64,000 nucleotides of DNA from Cololabis saira (GCF_033807715.1 NC_084590.1:1274501-1338500), one strand, 5' to 3'; counted from the stretch's first letter, positions 42,776 through 53,233 are shown. Numbers and translations: made by a program. The notes: generated by a model from the sequence alone, not told the origin.

Positions 42776-43200
42776 CCAACCATCCATCTCTGATTTGTTG
42801 TTCCAAGTTTGGTCCCGTTGTTGCCACTAACCTCACGAGAACTGCCCCCCAGGCTACAGCAAGTTGCAGTTATTGTGAAGCTAGTAAGAAATCAGTTTGG
42901 AGGGGCACAATAATACTTTAAAAAAAATATTATATTCTAAAACATATAATGCTTGCATAATGTTTGAAGTTGTAAATGGTCTAAACCCCAGACTAATCGG
43001 CCTGCTCCCTATCTGCCACCCCTAGCACCAACACCAAACCGTTTTTAAAAGAAATCTAAAAGTAAATTTACTGTCCACCTATTTATAAAATACCCTTGCT
43101 ACATGATGGAGTTATTGGGATGACTGTATGAATGATTGTATGTATTTGTATGTTTGATTGTCTGTATTGTAATGTCTACTGTTTTCATATTCCTCATGGT
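42776..43200 (+). mobile_element. Probable LINE 3' region, left of a hAT insertion
   Basis: Sequence from about 42,960 (AAGTTGTAAATGGTCTAAAC) continues across the hAT at 43,201-44,486 to a tail AATAAACTAAACTTGAAACTTGAAA at 44,657-44,681. The layout suggests a LINE 3'UTR with a short-repeat tail, but the coding part is too decayed to name. The first 180 bp (42,776-42,955) show nothing clear. Confidence 0.4.
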
Positions 43201-43377
43201 TAGGGCTGGGCGATATGGCAAAAAAAGTGATCACGATTTTTTTTCCCATATTGAATGATCTCGATTTTTAATCACGATTTTTTAAATCAGAAGATCCCCC
43301 CTTAACAAATAAAGCAAATAGCATGTTTTAACAAGAATCCAGAATGCTACCAGTGGTACCCACCGAAAAAACTAGGG

Positions 43378-43525
43378 AAGCACCGAAATGAAAATTTGAG
43401 GCCGAAACTGAAGCGGAATAAAATTTAAAGACTTGGCTGAATACTGAGTACCGAATAGCCTACGGAATGCGGTTGTTCAGTTTTTCATTTATTTTGCCAT
43501 TTTTTTCACAATTGCATAGATAAAA
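43378..43525. mobile_element. Terminal fragment of the 37-kb hAT family
   Basis: GCACCGAAATGAAAATTTGA and the following 130 bp match 37,079-37,220 by eye, including the phrase CAGTTTTTCATTTATTTTGC. Confidence 0.8.
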
Positions 43526-43802
43526 TTGCAATGACATTATTAACAACAAAAACAGTAAACTGAGTTGAGCCACTGTCAAGCAGCTGGCGATGCGGTTGCT
43601 TAAATTGACCAAAAGGTGGCTCTCTAACATCAGTTTGTTTACTGTGCGTGACTCTGACGCTGGTTAGTAATTAAGGAGTTAAAACTCACTCGCCACTTAC
43701 GGGACTCAGTAGCCAGCAGAAACGGCAGTTTTATTACATTTATTAACTGTAGTACCGCTATTATGAGAGGTTATTTCTCACAGTATTAGCCTAAAGGAAC
43801 TT

Positions 43803-43849
43803 AAGGCGGATTTATGGTCCCGCGTTACACCAACGCAGAGCCTACGGCT
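43803..43849. mobile_element. Left-end palindromic MITE fragment
   Basis: AAGGCGGATTTATGGTCCCG through CAACGCAGAGCCTACGGC matches the left part of the palindromic family; the rest is missing. Confidence 0.6.
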
Positions 43850-43904
43850 TCATCTGGTGAGCTCTGCTTGTTGCCTCCGCGTTCCGACACATTCACTCCG
43901 CTGA

Positions 43905-43946
43905 GCGCGCGCGCGCGCGCACACACGCACGCACGCACGCACACAC
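43905..43946. repeat. (GC)n-(AC)n microsatellite
   Basis: A GC dinucleotide run passes into ACGC and AC repeats over about 42 bp. Alternating purine-pyrimidine DNA of this kind can adopt Z-form. Confidence 0.9.
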
Positions 43947-44494
43947 CCATGTCGGGGCCGCGGAGTTTCTGAAGTCGGCGGTGATCAGAGTAATTTGTGG
44001 TACAAGCAGAGCGCATCACAACTTTAATGGGTGCGGTTCGAAAACACAATACATCCATCACGAAGGGCATTTTGTGAATCCATCACACCCTCCTCCTGTA
44101 CGCCTGGAAGAAGTTGTCCGGCGAAATAAATAAATAAATAACCGCAAACCGTGAGTCCCGGTCGGCTCGAAGCTAAGCTAACGCTAGCCTGCGGTTGTTG
44201 TTGTCTTGTAGTTTTATTCTCTCTGGTCACGCTTGCTCCCACCAGTGCAGGGGAGGCAGATGTGACTAGTTTACTGCCTATGGTCATGCAACTTGCTGCG
44301 GCATGTCATGGGCATGATCAATTAATGCAGACAGCGCGGTGCCAGGGAAGCGGGTTGTGATTGGTTCTCGTGCACTTTGCAGCATGTTTTGCACGTGATC
44401 GAGAAAGTAGACCCACAGCTGATCACCGTGATCGAACTTAATTTGATCGCGATCACAAATCGAGATCGTATAATCGCCCAGCCCTACTCATGGT

Positions 44495-44690
44495 ACTACA
44501 TTGCATTGTAAATTTCATTTTTCCTTCATGAACTTTGGGCCCCCTCCCAAAGGCTTTCAATATCTTACTTTGGCGGACCCATTCATACATGCCAAAGGAC
44601 CATTATAGATGTCTAATTGGTCTCAATTGTATACGTTTATCTTAATGGCTATGTATGAATAAACTAAACTTGAAACTTGAAAACGGGAAA
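44495..44690 (+). mobile_element. Probable LINE 3' tail, right of the hAT insertion
   Basis: The segment ends with TATGTATGAATAAACTAAAC and two ACTTGAA repeats, like a polyadenylation-signal-plus-tail LINE terminus. Confidence 0.45.
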
Positions 44691-45302
44691 TTTACTGGAA
44701 AATGCTAATACGAGAGGACGGTGGGAAAAATTGATAAAATACGGTAGTTTCCCGGCCAAAACGGGAGACTTGACAGGTACGCTCAGAATCCTAATCCCCC
44801 ATGCGCTGATGTAGATGTGAAACGTATCGTGTGCCCCTTTTACATTGACCAACGCGGTTGGTGTGTCGAGCTGCCCGGGAATAACTTGCCTCCAAGTGTA
44901 GTCTTGACCAGGTCTAATGTAAACAGAACTAACCGGGGTGTCGGGTCGTGGGAGTGGTTTGTAGATCACGTAAACTGAGTAAAATAAGTTTTTATTCATT
45001 CATTATTATTTTATAAAATAAGGAAATGGCTTATATGAGTAACGGCAGCAGCAGGAGGTCACAGGTAGCACCTATATCCGCAACCTCCTCGACCTCCAAG
45101 CTGAGGACGCCATAAACCGGCGTATGTCCGAAACCACCAAGGATGATCTATTGTTTGGACAAGTAGACACAAAAATGACAAACCGGGAGTTTGCAAGAAG
45201 CAAAGCCCGGTCAAAAAACTATTCTCGTTTTTTTAAATTACACCTGTCTGACGGCCTATAAATCTTGCTGCTGTAGGGACAATGCGTCATTCTACACGCC
45301 TA
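44691..45302. other. Unassigned stretch
   Basis: The left part (GATAAAATACGGTAGTTTCC, CGGGAGACTTGACAGG) resembles the subterminal region of DNA elements common in fish, but no partner terminus was identified. No gene was seen. Confidence 0.3.
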
Positions 45303-45491
45303 CGCAGGTTTAGGGATGTCACGATTACTTGTTTTCACCATTAACCGCGATTTTAAACGGCACGATTAATTATTCGTGAAGACTCCTAAACATCGTCACT
45401 TTCCAAAGATTACGCCGGGACCCGGAACCATAGACAGATCAGCGCAACTCGCACGGAACGAAAATAAAGTTACACAAGCGGAGCAGCTGAA

Positions 45492-45615
45492 GTGAAGTTA
45501 TTCCCCCCAAAAAAGCGGATAAAATCAGCTGTGTGGGATTATTATGGGTACCGCAAAAATGAGGAAGGGGTTATCGTTGACGATGGCTTTCCAGTGTGTA
45601 AACATTGCCGAAATA
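45492..45615 (+). pseudogene. hAT transposase N-terminus: BED zinc finger half
   Basis: From ATG 45,492 about 40 codons read MKLFPPKKRIKSAVWDYYGY, RKNEEGVIVDDGFPVCKHCR, the first half of a BED finger (aromatic WDYYGY and the CKHC cysteine pair). The frame then enters inserted DNA at about 45,613, so the histidine half and the catalytic core are missing. Known BED fingers bind transposon ends; this remnant cannot be functional. Confidence 0.75.
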
Positions 45616-45912
45616 AATCAATTTATTTAATAAAAAATCCCCGGCCCGCGGGGACGGGCTGGGAGCGGGCTCGGACGCGAGGCTGCGCTCCGTCGCGGGC
45701 TCTGTTGATGGATTGTACCGTAGACCACTGCTGCTTCTGTTTTACATCCATTATTAAATAAATGGATGTAATAATAAAAGAGTCTGCTAACTTAACCGCC
45801 GTCTTCAACGCTCCGTTGTTTAAAAAACGGCGCTCTTCCGTGTTTATTCTGCTTTGGTTGTTCAGTAACACCGTCCCCAGCCCCGCCCCCAGTCCCCCAC
45901 GTAAGCACGTAG
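45613..45912 (-). mobile_element. Fragment of the 7,859-8,824 element family
   Basis: The reverse complement matches 8,017-8,285: GGCTGGGGACGGTGTTACTG, AACAACGGAGCGTTGAAGAC, TTAGCAGACTCTTTTATTAT, GTGGTCTACGGTACAATCCA. It has no terminal repeats of its own, so it is an internal fragment. Confidence 0.85.
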
Positions 45913-46355
45913 CTGACATTCCTGCACTTTAACCTGAACTGAAAGGACTTGAAGCAAGTCTTCTGCAGGTGGCTCCTGTCCTGCAGCCTTTCACCACTTT
46001 TTTTGTTCCAAAAGGAAATACATAGCTAGCTTGTATTTAATTTCAGATGTGGTCTTGTTTATTTTCAAACGGAAATGCTGCTGTGGATGATTAACACAGA
46101 AGTGATTTTTGTTTAATTCCAATGGTATTATTGTCATTAATGTGGTACTTTTTGGTTACTTTTCTTTGTTGCTAATATTTGGCATGGAAAATAAATGACA
46201 TTTAAAGATCTCTAAGGAGTGTTCATGTGATTTTACACATTCATAGTGTGAAATTAATTAATACATAATAATCGTGATAATCGTTAAATCGTGATTATTT
46301 CTCTGACAATAATCGTACCAAGAAAATCTGTCATCGTGACATCCCTACGCAGGTT

Positions 46356-47067
46356 ACGTTTTTTTTCACGGATAACACCTCTTGACTCACCTTCAGGGCC
46401 GAGGTGACAAAATACAAGTCTTGCGTTTACATAACCAACACGCATTAAGCACGTGTTCATCATCCAGCGATATTAGCGGGATCCAATCTAAAAACACCTA
46501 CAGATAGATGCATTAAAAGGAAGGCAGGAGTGGATGAGGGCATGGAAGGAGGACAAGAAGTTTAGAAGAACCAGTTAATCTGTAATTTTTTTAAAGTATG
46601 GAAGGAAGTACTCTCAAAACATGACAATATTTTCAGTTTGCCTGTACATTTGGTTGCACTCTTTCAGACTCAGGGTTTCTGATACCACTGCGGTTTAATG
46701 GATTATTTAATGTATGTGCATATGGCACAGAAAAAAAGAACAATTTAATCTGCCAAGAAAAGCAAAAAAACACAGATTTAGAAAATCTGTATCTAAAAGC
46801 ACATTTTATAACAACGGAAGCCGATCAAAGTGCTTTTAGGTTATTATTGAGTATGCACAAAGAACAAGAAATTTAAAGTAAGTGTTTTTGCCTTACCTAT
46901 AATATTGTTAAAATGAATTATCATCACAATACTGGAGACTTGAAAAAAGTTAAATGTACAGTAGAGTGCTTTGTTTAAATACTCATTGCCTGGCATAGAT
47001 TTCTGCCAGGCTTCCTGTGCCATTTACTTTTTGTCTTCCACAACGTTCCCGGACTGGGATCATCTCT
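46356..47067. other. Unassigned 0.7-kb stretch
   Basis: AT-rich, with no repeat unit, terminal structure or coding motif recognised. Confidence 0.35.
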
Positions 47068-47287
47068 GTCTTTACCAGTGGTGTAAAGTAACGAAGTACA
47101 AGTACTTCGTTATTGTACTTAAGTAAGATTTTTGAGAATTTGTACTTTTATTGATACTTTCATTTTTCTGTACTTTTACTTTTACTTCGTTACATTTTCA
47201 AGGAAAAAATCGTACTTTTAATCCGCTACATTTAAAATTGGACATGTCGTTACTCGCTACAAATTAAAGCCATGAGAACAGCACAGC

Positions 47288-47411
47288 GGGGGCTGATTTA
47301 TGGTTCCGCGTTACACCGGCGCAGAGCTATGGCGTAGGGTACGCGGTGACGCACACCCTACGCCGTAGCCTTCGGCGTAGGTATGCGTCGATTTAACGCT
47401 GAACCATAAGG
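47288..47411. mobile_element. Palindromic MITE, nearly complete copy
   Basis: It runs from GGGCTGATTTATGGTTCCGC to GATTTAACGCTGAACCATAA, with paired CCCTACGCCGTAGCC blocks. Confidence 0.8.
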
Positions 47412-47564
47412 CGGACGGGAAGGAAGGGGTGCAAGTGAATTGCCCGTGATTGCCCGGCGGGGGAGACTCGGCCTCCCCGAGAAGGAGCCGCAGCCCCCGG
47501 GAGAGTTGCACCGCAGAGGCGGCCCGGAAAGGTCGGAGGAACCGCCGTCGCGTCGAGTACCGAT

Positions 47565-47645
47565 GAAGCCTGAATTATCGGTCCGCGTTAAATCGACGCA
47601 GAGCCTACGCCGTAAGGTACGGCATATGGTACGCGGCGAAGCGAA
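47565..47645. mobile_element. Palindromic MITE, partial copy
   Basis: AAGCCTGAATTATCGGTCCG through CCTACGCCGTAAGGTACGGC represents the left half. Confidence 0.65.
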
Positions 47646-47944
47646 TTTTGTACTTTGTACTTTTTACTTTTTACTTTTGTACTTAAGTACATTTTACACC
47701 ATGTACTTTTGATACTTTATTATATTTAATTTGAGGTACTTTTATACTTTTACTTAAGTCATTTTCTTAATGGGTACTTTTTACTTTTACTTAAGTAATT
47801 TTCAAGCAGAAAATTTGTACTTTTACTTAAGTACAATATTTTTGTACTTTTTCCACCTCTGGTCTTTACATACATCAATTAAATTTCCTTTATCTGGGTT
47901 CAGGTCACAGGAGCAGAAGTCTAAGCAGAGATACACAGGCGTTG

Positions 47945-48010
47945 TTAGGTGGTAGGTGGCTCAGTAAGGGGGTAGGTGGCTTAGTTGGTAGAGCGTTCGC
48001 CCATGAAGGA
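47945..48010 (+). mobile_element. tRNA-like (SINE-type) head with RNA polymerase III A-box
   Basis: GTGGCTTAGTTGGTAGAGCG (47,977-47,996) is a near-perfect tRNA D-arm/A-box sequence, followed by an anticodon-arm-like TTCGCCCATGAAGGAAGG. A partial second copy (GTGGCTCAGTAAGG) precedes it. No B-box or acceptor pairing follows; instead L1 coding sequence starts at about 48,010. Confidence 0.6.
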
Positions 48011-48550
48011 AGGAAGACAATACAATCGTGGTATTCCACAGCCCGGGACATGCAAACACGCCTAATTAATTTCAAGATAATAAATAGAAATTACTGGACA
48101 CCAGCAAAGATGTCGAGGCTGGGACTAAGGGAGGACGACAAGTGTTGGAGGTGTGACAAGGGGAGGGGTACATTGATCCACATGTTGTATGAATGTGAAA
48201 TGGTACAGGACATCTGGTCAGCGGTTGTTAGGTGTATTAACAATATATTGGGAACAGAACTCACGGAGGATGCAGCACTATGTGTATTAGGCATCATACC
48301 AACAGAAGCCAACTTGTCTGCACATAAGTGTTCTTGGGTGAAACTGGCCCTTTTAACAGGAAGCAGGATAGTACTTAGGCATTGGAAGTCAAGAGAGAAG
48401 GTCAGTTTTAAGGAATGGAGGGATGAACTGGCTAAAATAGCTTCATTTGAGCAGCTTATTCACAGAGTTAACAACAGTATAAGTGTGTTCAGAAAAGTCT
48501 GGGAACCATATCTGCAAATGATGAGTGGAGAGGTTAGCCATAATAATTGA
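48011..48550 (+). pseudogene. L1 ORF2 C-terminal domain
   Basis: The open frame reads SWYSTARDMQTRLINFKIIN, WTPAKMSRLGLREDDKCWRC, GTLIHMLYECEMVQDIW, GIIPTEANLS, SWVKLALLTGSRIVLRHWKS, FKEWRDELAKIASFEQLIHR and ends MSGEVSHNN. The CWRCDKGRGTLIHMLYEC segment is the C-x2-C...H-x4-C zinc-knuckle-like motif of L1 ORF2 C-termini, involved in nucleic-acid binding. The frame is undamaged but lacks EN and RT through 5' truncation, and is open upstream into the tRNA-like head. Confidence 0.85.
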
Positions 48551-48834
48551 AATCTTTGTGTCATATCCCGGAGGTATGTGTATCAAATAATGTGTGGTAG
48601 ATGAATGTGAAATGCAATTTTGTAGGAGGAAATGCGGTGTTGCATATGGTGTCAAGAGGAATGTGCATTTTCTTTGTTTTCTGTTTTTTTTTTGTTTTTT
48701 TTCTTTGTCTTTTCCTTTCTCGTGTTCACAGCGTGGTTTTGTATTGCTGTAAATGGCCATATTATGGACATGTGAAGTGCTTGATCGAGTGATGGAAAAT
48801 CAATAAAAAAGTTTAATCATAAAAAAAAAAAAAA
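48011..48834 (+). mobile_element. 5'-truncated L1 LINE with poly(A)
   Basis: The last ~180 codons of an L1 ORF2 are followed by a ~285-bp 3'UTR with a T-rich block (48,660-48,715), an AATAAA signal (48,802-48,807) and a terminal run of 14 A (48,820-48,835). This is the only clear poly(A)-tailed LINE in the window. Confidence 0.85.
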
Positions 48835-50800
48835 ATGTGCGTCTCCATCCTGTGACACCACGCATTACTTTTCTCTTTCAAAAGTGTTACCGTGGCGACG
48901 CTAGACACCAACAAGCGCACCCCCCCTTCATCTGATTGGTCCATATTTGATAGTTCCCCAAAAAACACCAAATTTTGCACGCAAGCCAGGCCTGGCGAAA
49001 AATTTGATATTTCATGGTTTGCATTAATGGGCGTGGCAAAATGGCTCAACAGCGCCCCCCGGAAAACTTTGTGCCTCAAGCCCCACGATACGGTTTGACG
49101 TACATGCACAAAAATCGCTACACACCTGTATCATGGCACAACTTAAACAAAAGTCTCTTGGCGTCATGCCCGAAACCGAACAGGATGTCGGCCATTTTGA
49201 ATTAGTCGTGTCATTTTGGCGAAATTTATGCCATTCCTTCGAAAGTTAATTCAGCCCGAACCGTAACGTGCCCCCAAGTGTGTTATACATCAAAATGTGC
49301 ATCTCCATCCTGCGACAACACGCATTACTTTTCTCTTTCAAAAGCGTTACCGTGGCGACGCTAGACGCCAAAAAGCGCGCCCACCCTTCATCTGATTGGT
49401 TCGACAGAAAAAACTTTGTGCCTCAAGCCCCATAATACGGTTTGACGTACATGAACGAAAATCGGTACACACCTGTATCATGTCGCAACTAAAAGAAAAG
49501 TCTCTTGGCGCCATGGCCGAAACCGAACAGGAAGTCGGCCATTTTGAACATTCTGAATTAATTGCGTAATTTTGGAGCAATATTTGCCATTCCTTCGAGA
49601 GTTAATTCAGCCCGAACCGTATCGTGAACCCAGATGTGTTATACATCAAAATGTGCGTCTCCATCCTGCGACTACACGCATTACTTTTCTCTTTCAAAAG
49701 TGTTACCTTGGCGACGCTAGACACCAACAAGCGCACCCCCCCTTCATCTGATTGGTCCATATTTGATAGTTCCCCAAAAAACACCAAATTTTGCACGCAA
49801 GCCAGGCCTGGCGAAAAATTTGATATTTCATGGTTTGCATTAATGGGCGTGGCAAAATGGCTCAACAGCGCCCCCCGGAAAACTTTGTGCCTCAAGCCCC
49901 ACGATACGGTTTGACGTACATGCACGAAAATCGCTACACACCTGTATCATGGCACAACTTAAACAAAAGTCTCTTGGCGTCATGCCAGAAACCGAACAGG
50001 ATGTCGGCCATTTTGAATTAGTCGTGTCATTTTGGCGAAATTTATGCCATTCCTTCGGCAGTTAATTCAGCCCGAACCGTAACGTGCCCCCAGGTGTGTT
50101 ATACATCAAAATGTGCGTCTCCATCCTGCGACTACACGCATTACTTTTCTCTTTCAAAAGTGTTACCGTGGCGACGCTAGACGCCAACAAGTGCACTCCC
50201 CCTTCATCTGATTGGTCCATATTTGATAGTTCCCCAAAAGGCACCAAATTTGGCATGCAAGCCAGGCCTGGCGATAAATTTGATATTTCATGGTTTGCAT
50301 TAATGGGCGTGGCAAAATGGCTAAACAGCGCCCCCCGGAAAACTTTGTGCCTCAAGCCCCACAATACGGTTTGATGTACATGCACGAAAATCGCTAGACA
50401 CCTGTATCATGGCACAACTTAAAGAAAAGTCTCTTGGAGCCATGGCCGAAACCGAACAGGATGTCGGCCATTTTGAATACATTGTGTCATTTTGGCGAAA
50501 TTTATGCCATTCCTTCGGCAGTTAATTCAGCCCGAACCGTAACGTGCCCCCAGGTGTGTTATACATCAAAATGTGCGTCTACATCCTGCGACACCACGCA
50601 TTACTTTTCTCTTTCAAAAGTGTTACCGTGGCGACGCTAGACGCCATAAGGCGCGCCCCCCTTCATCCGATTGGTCCATATTTGATAGTTCCCCAAAAGT
50701 CACCAAATTTTGCATGCAAGGCAGGCCTGGCTATAAATTTGATATTTCATGGTTTGTATTAATGGGCGTGGCAAAATGGCTCAACAGCGCCCCCTAGAAT
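48833..50800 (+). repeat. 460-bp tandem repeat array, about 4.3 units
   Basis: The marker AAATGTGCGTCTCCATCCTG starts units at 48,833, 49,293, 49,649, 50,109 and 50,569: spacings 460, 356, 460 and 460. The second unit lacks about 104 bp. Each unit has CGTTACCGTGGCGACGCTAG, CATCTGATTGGTCCATATTT, CCAGGCCTGGCGA and CCGAAACCGAACAGGA. The overlapping ~96-107-codon open frames on both strands repeat with the unit and are not genes. A further partial unit lies at 59,650-59,905. Confidence 0.95.
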
Positions 50801-51490
50801 ACTATTATCTGCCATAACTTTTGAATGGTTTGACATAGAGAGTTGTGGGTGGTGTCATGGGACTCGATATTCAGTCCTTGACCATAATTGGTGAAAATTA
50901 GCTCCGCCCCTTCTTCTGATTGGTTGTCCATATTTCCTGCTATAAATTTTGAATGTTTTGACATAGAGAGTTGTGGGTGATGTCACCTGAATCGGTATTG
51001 AGTCCTTGAGCTTCATTGGCCTGAATTAGCCCCGCCCCTTCTTCTGATTGGTTGTCCCGATTTTCTACTATAACTTTTGAATGGTTTGACATAGAGAGTC
51101 GTGGGTGGTGTCATCAGATTCTGTATGGAGTCCTTGACCTTCATTGGCCTGAATTAGCCCCGCCCCTTCTTCTGATTGGTTGTCCCGATTTTCTACTATA
51201 ACTTTTGAATGGTTTGACATAGAGAGTCGTGGGTGGTATCATTGGATGCTGTACTGAGTCCTTGACCTTCTTTGGCCTGAATTAGCCCCGCTCTTCTTCT
51301 GATTGGTTGTCCCGATTTTATACTATAACTTTTGAATGGTTTGACATAGAGTCGTGGGTGGTGTCATCAGATTCTGTATGGAGTCCTTGACCTTCATTGG
51401 CCTGAATTAGCCCCGCCCATTCTTCTGATTGGTTGTCCCTTTTTTCTGCTATAACTTTTGAATGGTTTAACATAGGAAGTCGTGGGTGGT
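50800..51490 (+). repeat. ~127-bp tandem repeat array, about 5.5 units
   Basis: CATAACTTTTGAATGG-type starts occur near 50,813, 50,941, 51,068, 51,197, 51,322 and 51,449. Each unit has GTCGTGGGTGGTGTCAT, CCTTGACCTTCATTGGCCTG and ATTAGCCCCGCCCCTTCTTC. It directly follows the 460-bp array. Confidence 0.93.
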
Positions 51491-51560
51491 TTCATTTCTG
51501 ATATGCTTATGGGGGACGGTGGCCGTGAGTGCGAGGGCCCGTTCATCGCTGCTTGCAGCT
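51491..51560 (+). repeat. Terminal block of the composite repeat
   Basis: GGCCGTGAGTGCGAGGGCCC followed by GTTCATCGCTGCTTGCAGCT ends the composite family. I recall this terminus from many percomorph fish repeats; the class is undetermined. TGCTTGCAGC is a small palindrome-like end. Confidence 0.6.
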
Positions 51561-51880
51561 TTAATTTATATATTATTCTTTGTTATAGAGGCTAAATTAT
51601 GCGTTTTTGTCGCGCAGGGTACTGTTTGTTACTGTTAGTTTGTAAAAGCACGTTTTTAACGCATTTTTAGCAGTGTTTTAATGAGGTTTTAATGGGAGCA
51701 CCACGGATATAATACTATGCGAAGTCAATGGGAGGCGTGGTCGTGATATATACACGGATTATGACATTATTATTATTTACATATTATTCTTTGTTATAGT
51801 GGCTGAATTTTGAGTTTTTGTCGCACAAGGTACTGTTTTTCACTGTCAGTTTGTAAAAGTTTTTAACGCTGTTTTAAACT
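51561..51880 (+). repeat. ~208-bp repeat, plus orientation, about 1.5 units
   Basis: TTTGTTATAGAGGCTAAATT, TTTTTGTCGCGCAGGGTACT and CAGTGTTTTAATGAGGTTTT recur about 211 bp apart. The array is interrupted at 51,880 by a LINE tail and continues briefly at 53,206-53,240. The same unit in opposite orientation fills 54,961-55,850. Confidence 0.9.
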
Positions 51881-52260
51881 TAAATTTAAACTTAAACTTT
51901 ATTTATTTATACAGCACTTTTCATGCAACTGGAGTGCAACACAAAGTGCTTTACAAAGATACATAAAAAAAACAATCTCCCTTGACCCCCCCCCCACACT
52001 CCCCGTACCCTCATTCATAAGACATACACACACATACACACAGCATACTATACAGATGCAGACCCACCCGGCACCCCCCACCCTTGTGATAAAAATGTAG
52101 TATGGCTGAGCACTGATAAACCAGGTCAGGAAACACCGTCCTATGGGAGCCATCCACACCGAGAGCTGTCCAAGCCCATGACTACAGGGGACGCCGCCGC
52201 AGAGACCCCCCGGACCCAGACAGAGAGGGGCCCACACCACGGCTATAAAGCCCTGGAGCA

Positions 52261-52590
52261 GGACCCCCAACTATCCGGGCCAGGACAGCAGGACCCCCAA
52301 CTATCCAGGCCAGGACAGCAGGACCCCCAACTACCCAGGCCCTGGAGCAGGACCCCCAACTATCCAGGCCCTGGAGCAGGACCCCCAACTATCCAGGCCA
52401 GGACAGCACGACCCCCAACTATCCAGGCCCTGAAGCAGGACCCCCAACTATCCAGGCCAGGACAGCAGGACCCCCAACTATCCAGGCCCTGGAGCTGGAC
52501 CCCCAACTATCCAGGCCAGGACAGCAGGACCCCCAACTATCCAGGCCAGGACAGTAGGACCCCCAACTATCCAGGCCAGGACAGCCCCCC
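52261..52590. repeat. 29/30-bp minisatellite, eleven copies, in LINE 3'UTR
   Basis: GACCCCCAACTATCCAGG repeats eleven times. Two linkers alternate: CCAGGACAGCAG (30-bp unit) and CCCTGGAGCAG (29-bp unit). Because 29 is not a multiple of three, the open frames through it are accidental. Confidence 0.95.
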
Positions 52591-52924
52591 CGTAGGCAGA
52601 CCAAGCTCCCGGCGTGGAGGGCCCTCATGAGGAGAACACTGGCACTGAGAACTAAGAAACAATAAACAAGATATGAACAGAACTAAAAGGAGTGTAAAAC
52701 ATACTAAAAACAGCATAAATTAATGTTAATATAAAAGATAACTTATGGGCACTAACAGTGCCCATAAGTACACTGACAGTAGAAGCAACATTAAAAAATA
52801 AATGAGTAAATAAGTAATAAAATAAATAAGTAATTAATAAAAGCTTTAAGAGGAACTTAAAAGGAATAAAATAACATAGAGGAAAACATTAATAAGTAGT
52901 GCTAAACAAGTAAAAGGAGATTCA

Positions 52925-53200
52925 GTTAAAAGCTTTAAAAGGTGAGTCTTGAGCCGACCTTTAAAAGCATCGACAGTCTCTACGGCCCTTAATTCCTCCG
53001 GCAGGCTGTTCCACAGGCGTGGGCCATAAAAATGAAATGAAGCTTCACCAAAGGTTTTGGTTCTAACTTTGGGAACAGATAAAAGACCGGTACCGGAGGA
53101 TCTCAGGGTCCGCGAGGGCCGATATGGTAAAAGCAGGTCTGAAAGATAAGAAGGGCCAAGGCCGTTAAGATACTTAAAAACAAGTAAAAGAACCTTAAAA
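52925..53200 (-). pseudogene. L2-type ORF2 C-terminal fragment
   Basis: In one minus-strand frame I read [60 protein letters not shown] and FKGRLKTHLLKLL, the standard C-terminus of L2/Rex1-type ORF2 (RSSGxGLL and LWNSLP motifs). It is too short for any catalytic residue. The LINE 3'UTR follows immediately. Confidence 0.78.
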
Positions 53201-53233
53201 TCGGTTTTAGCAGTGTTTTATTGAGGTTTTCAG

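Larger units (their letters stand above)
43201..44486. mobile_element. Nonautonomous hAT element, 1,286 bp
   Basis: The ends TAGGGCTGGGCGAT (43,201) and ATCGCCCAGCCCTA (to 44,486) are inverted, flanked by the 8-bp duplication CTCATGGT (43,193-43,200 and 44,487-44,494). ATCACGATTTTT/AAATCGAGATCG blocks lie just inside. No transposase is visible. Nested inside are a fragment of another hAT (43,378-43,525), a partial palindromic MITE (43,803-43,849) and a GC/AC microsatellite. Confidence 0.92.
45311..46347 (+). mobile_element. hAT element, 1,037 bp, with BED-finger remnant
   Basis: The ends TAGGGATGTCACGAT (45,311) and ATCGTGACATCCCTA (to 46,347) are inverted (one mismatch), flanked by the perfect 8-bp duplication CGCAGGTT (45,303-45,310 and 46,348-46,355). 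The inner ends carry repeated ATTAATCGTG-type motifs. It keeps the start of a transposase gene and is interrupted by a piece of the 7.9-8.8 kb element family. Confidence 0.93.
47076..47861. mobile_element. Nonautonomous hAT element, 786 bp, TACTT-rich
   Basis: The ends CAGTGGTGTAAAGTA (47,076) and TACTTTTTCCACCTCTG (to 47,861) are imperfect inverted repeats, flanked by the perfect 8-bp duplication GTCTTTAC (47,068-47,075 and 47,862-47,869). Both arms consist of many degenerate repeats of GTACTTTTACTTAAGTA. Two palindromic MITE copies lie inside. Confidence 0.9.
51881..53205 (-). mobile_element. 5'-truncated L2-type LINE with 3'UTR minisatellite
   Basis: Minus-strand ORF2 end (53,200-52,925) is followed by a ~1-kb 3'UTR and a terminus at 51,881-51,960 (the plus strand has TTTATTTATACAGCACTTTT and AAAGTGCTTTACAAAGATAC). 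It splits a ~208-bp repeat unit, with GTTTTA on both sides as the apparent duplication (near 51,871 and 53,206). Confidence 0.8.

Noticed and set aside
47945..48010. Functional tRNA gene
   Set aside because: A good A-box, but no B-box or acceptor pairing; L1 coding sequence follows directly.
48833..50800. Repeated ~96-107-codon frames on both strands
   Set aside because: They recur with each 460-bp unit, on both strands, with no recognised domain; repeats rather than genes.
48833..50800. CRISPR array
   Set aside because: Units are 460 bp with no short repeat-spacer pattern, and the DNA is eukaryotic.
52178..52630. 150-codon proline-rich frame
   Set aside because: It is the reading of the 29/30-bp minisatellite in a LINE 3'UTR on the other strand.
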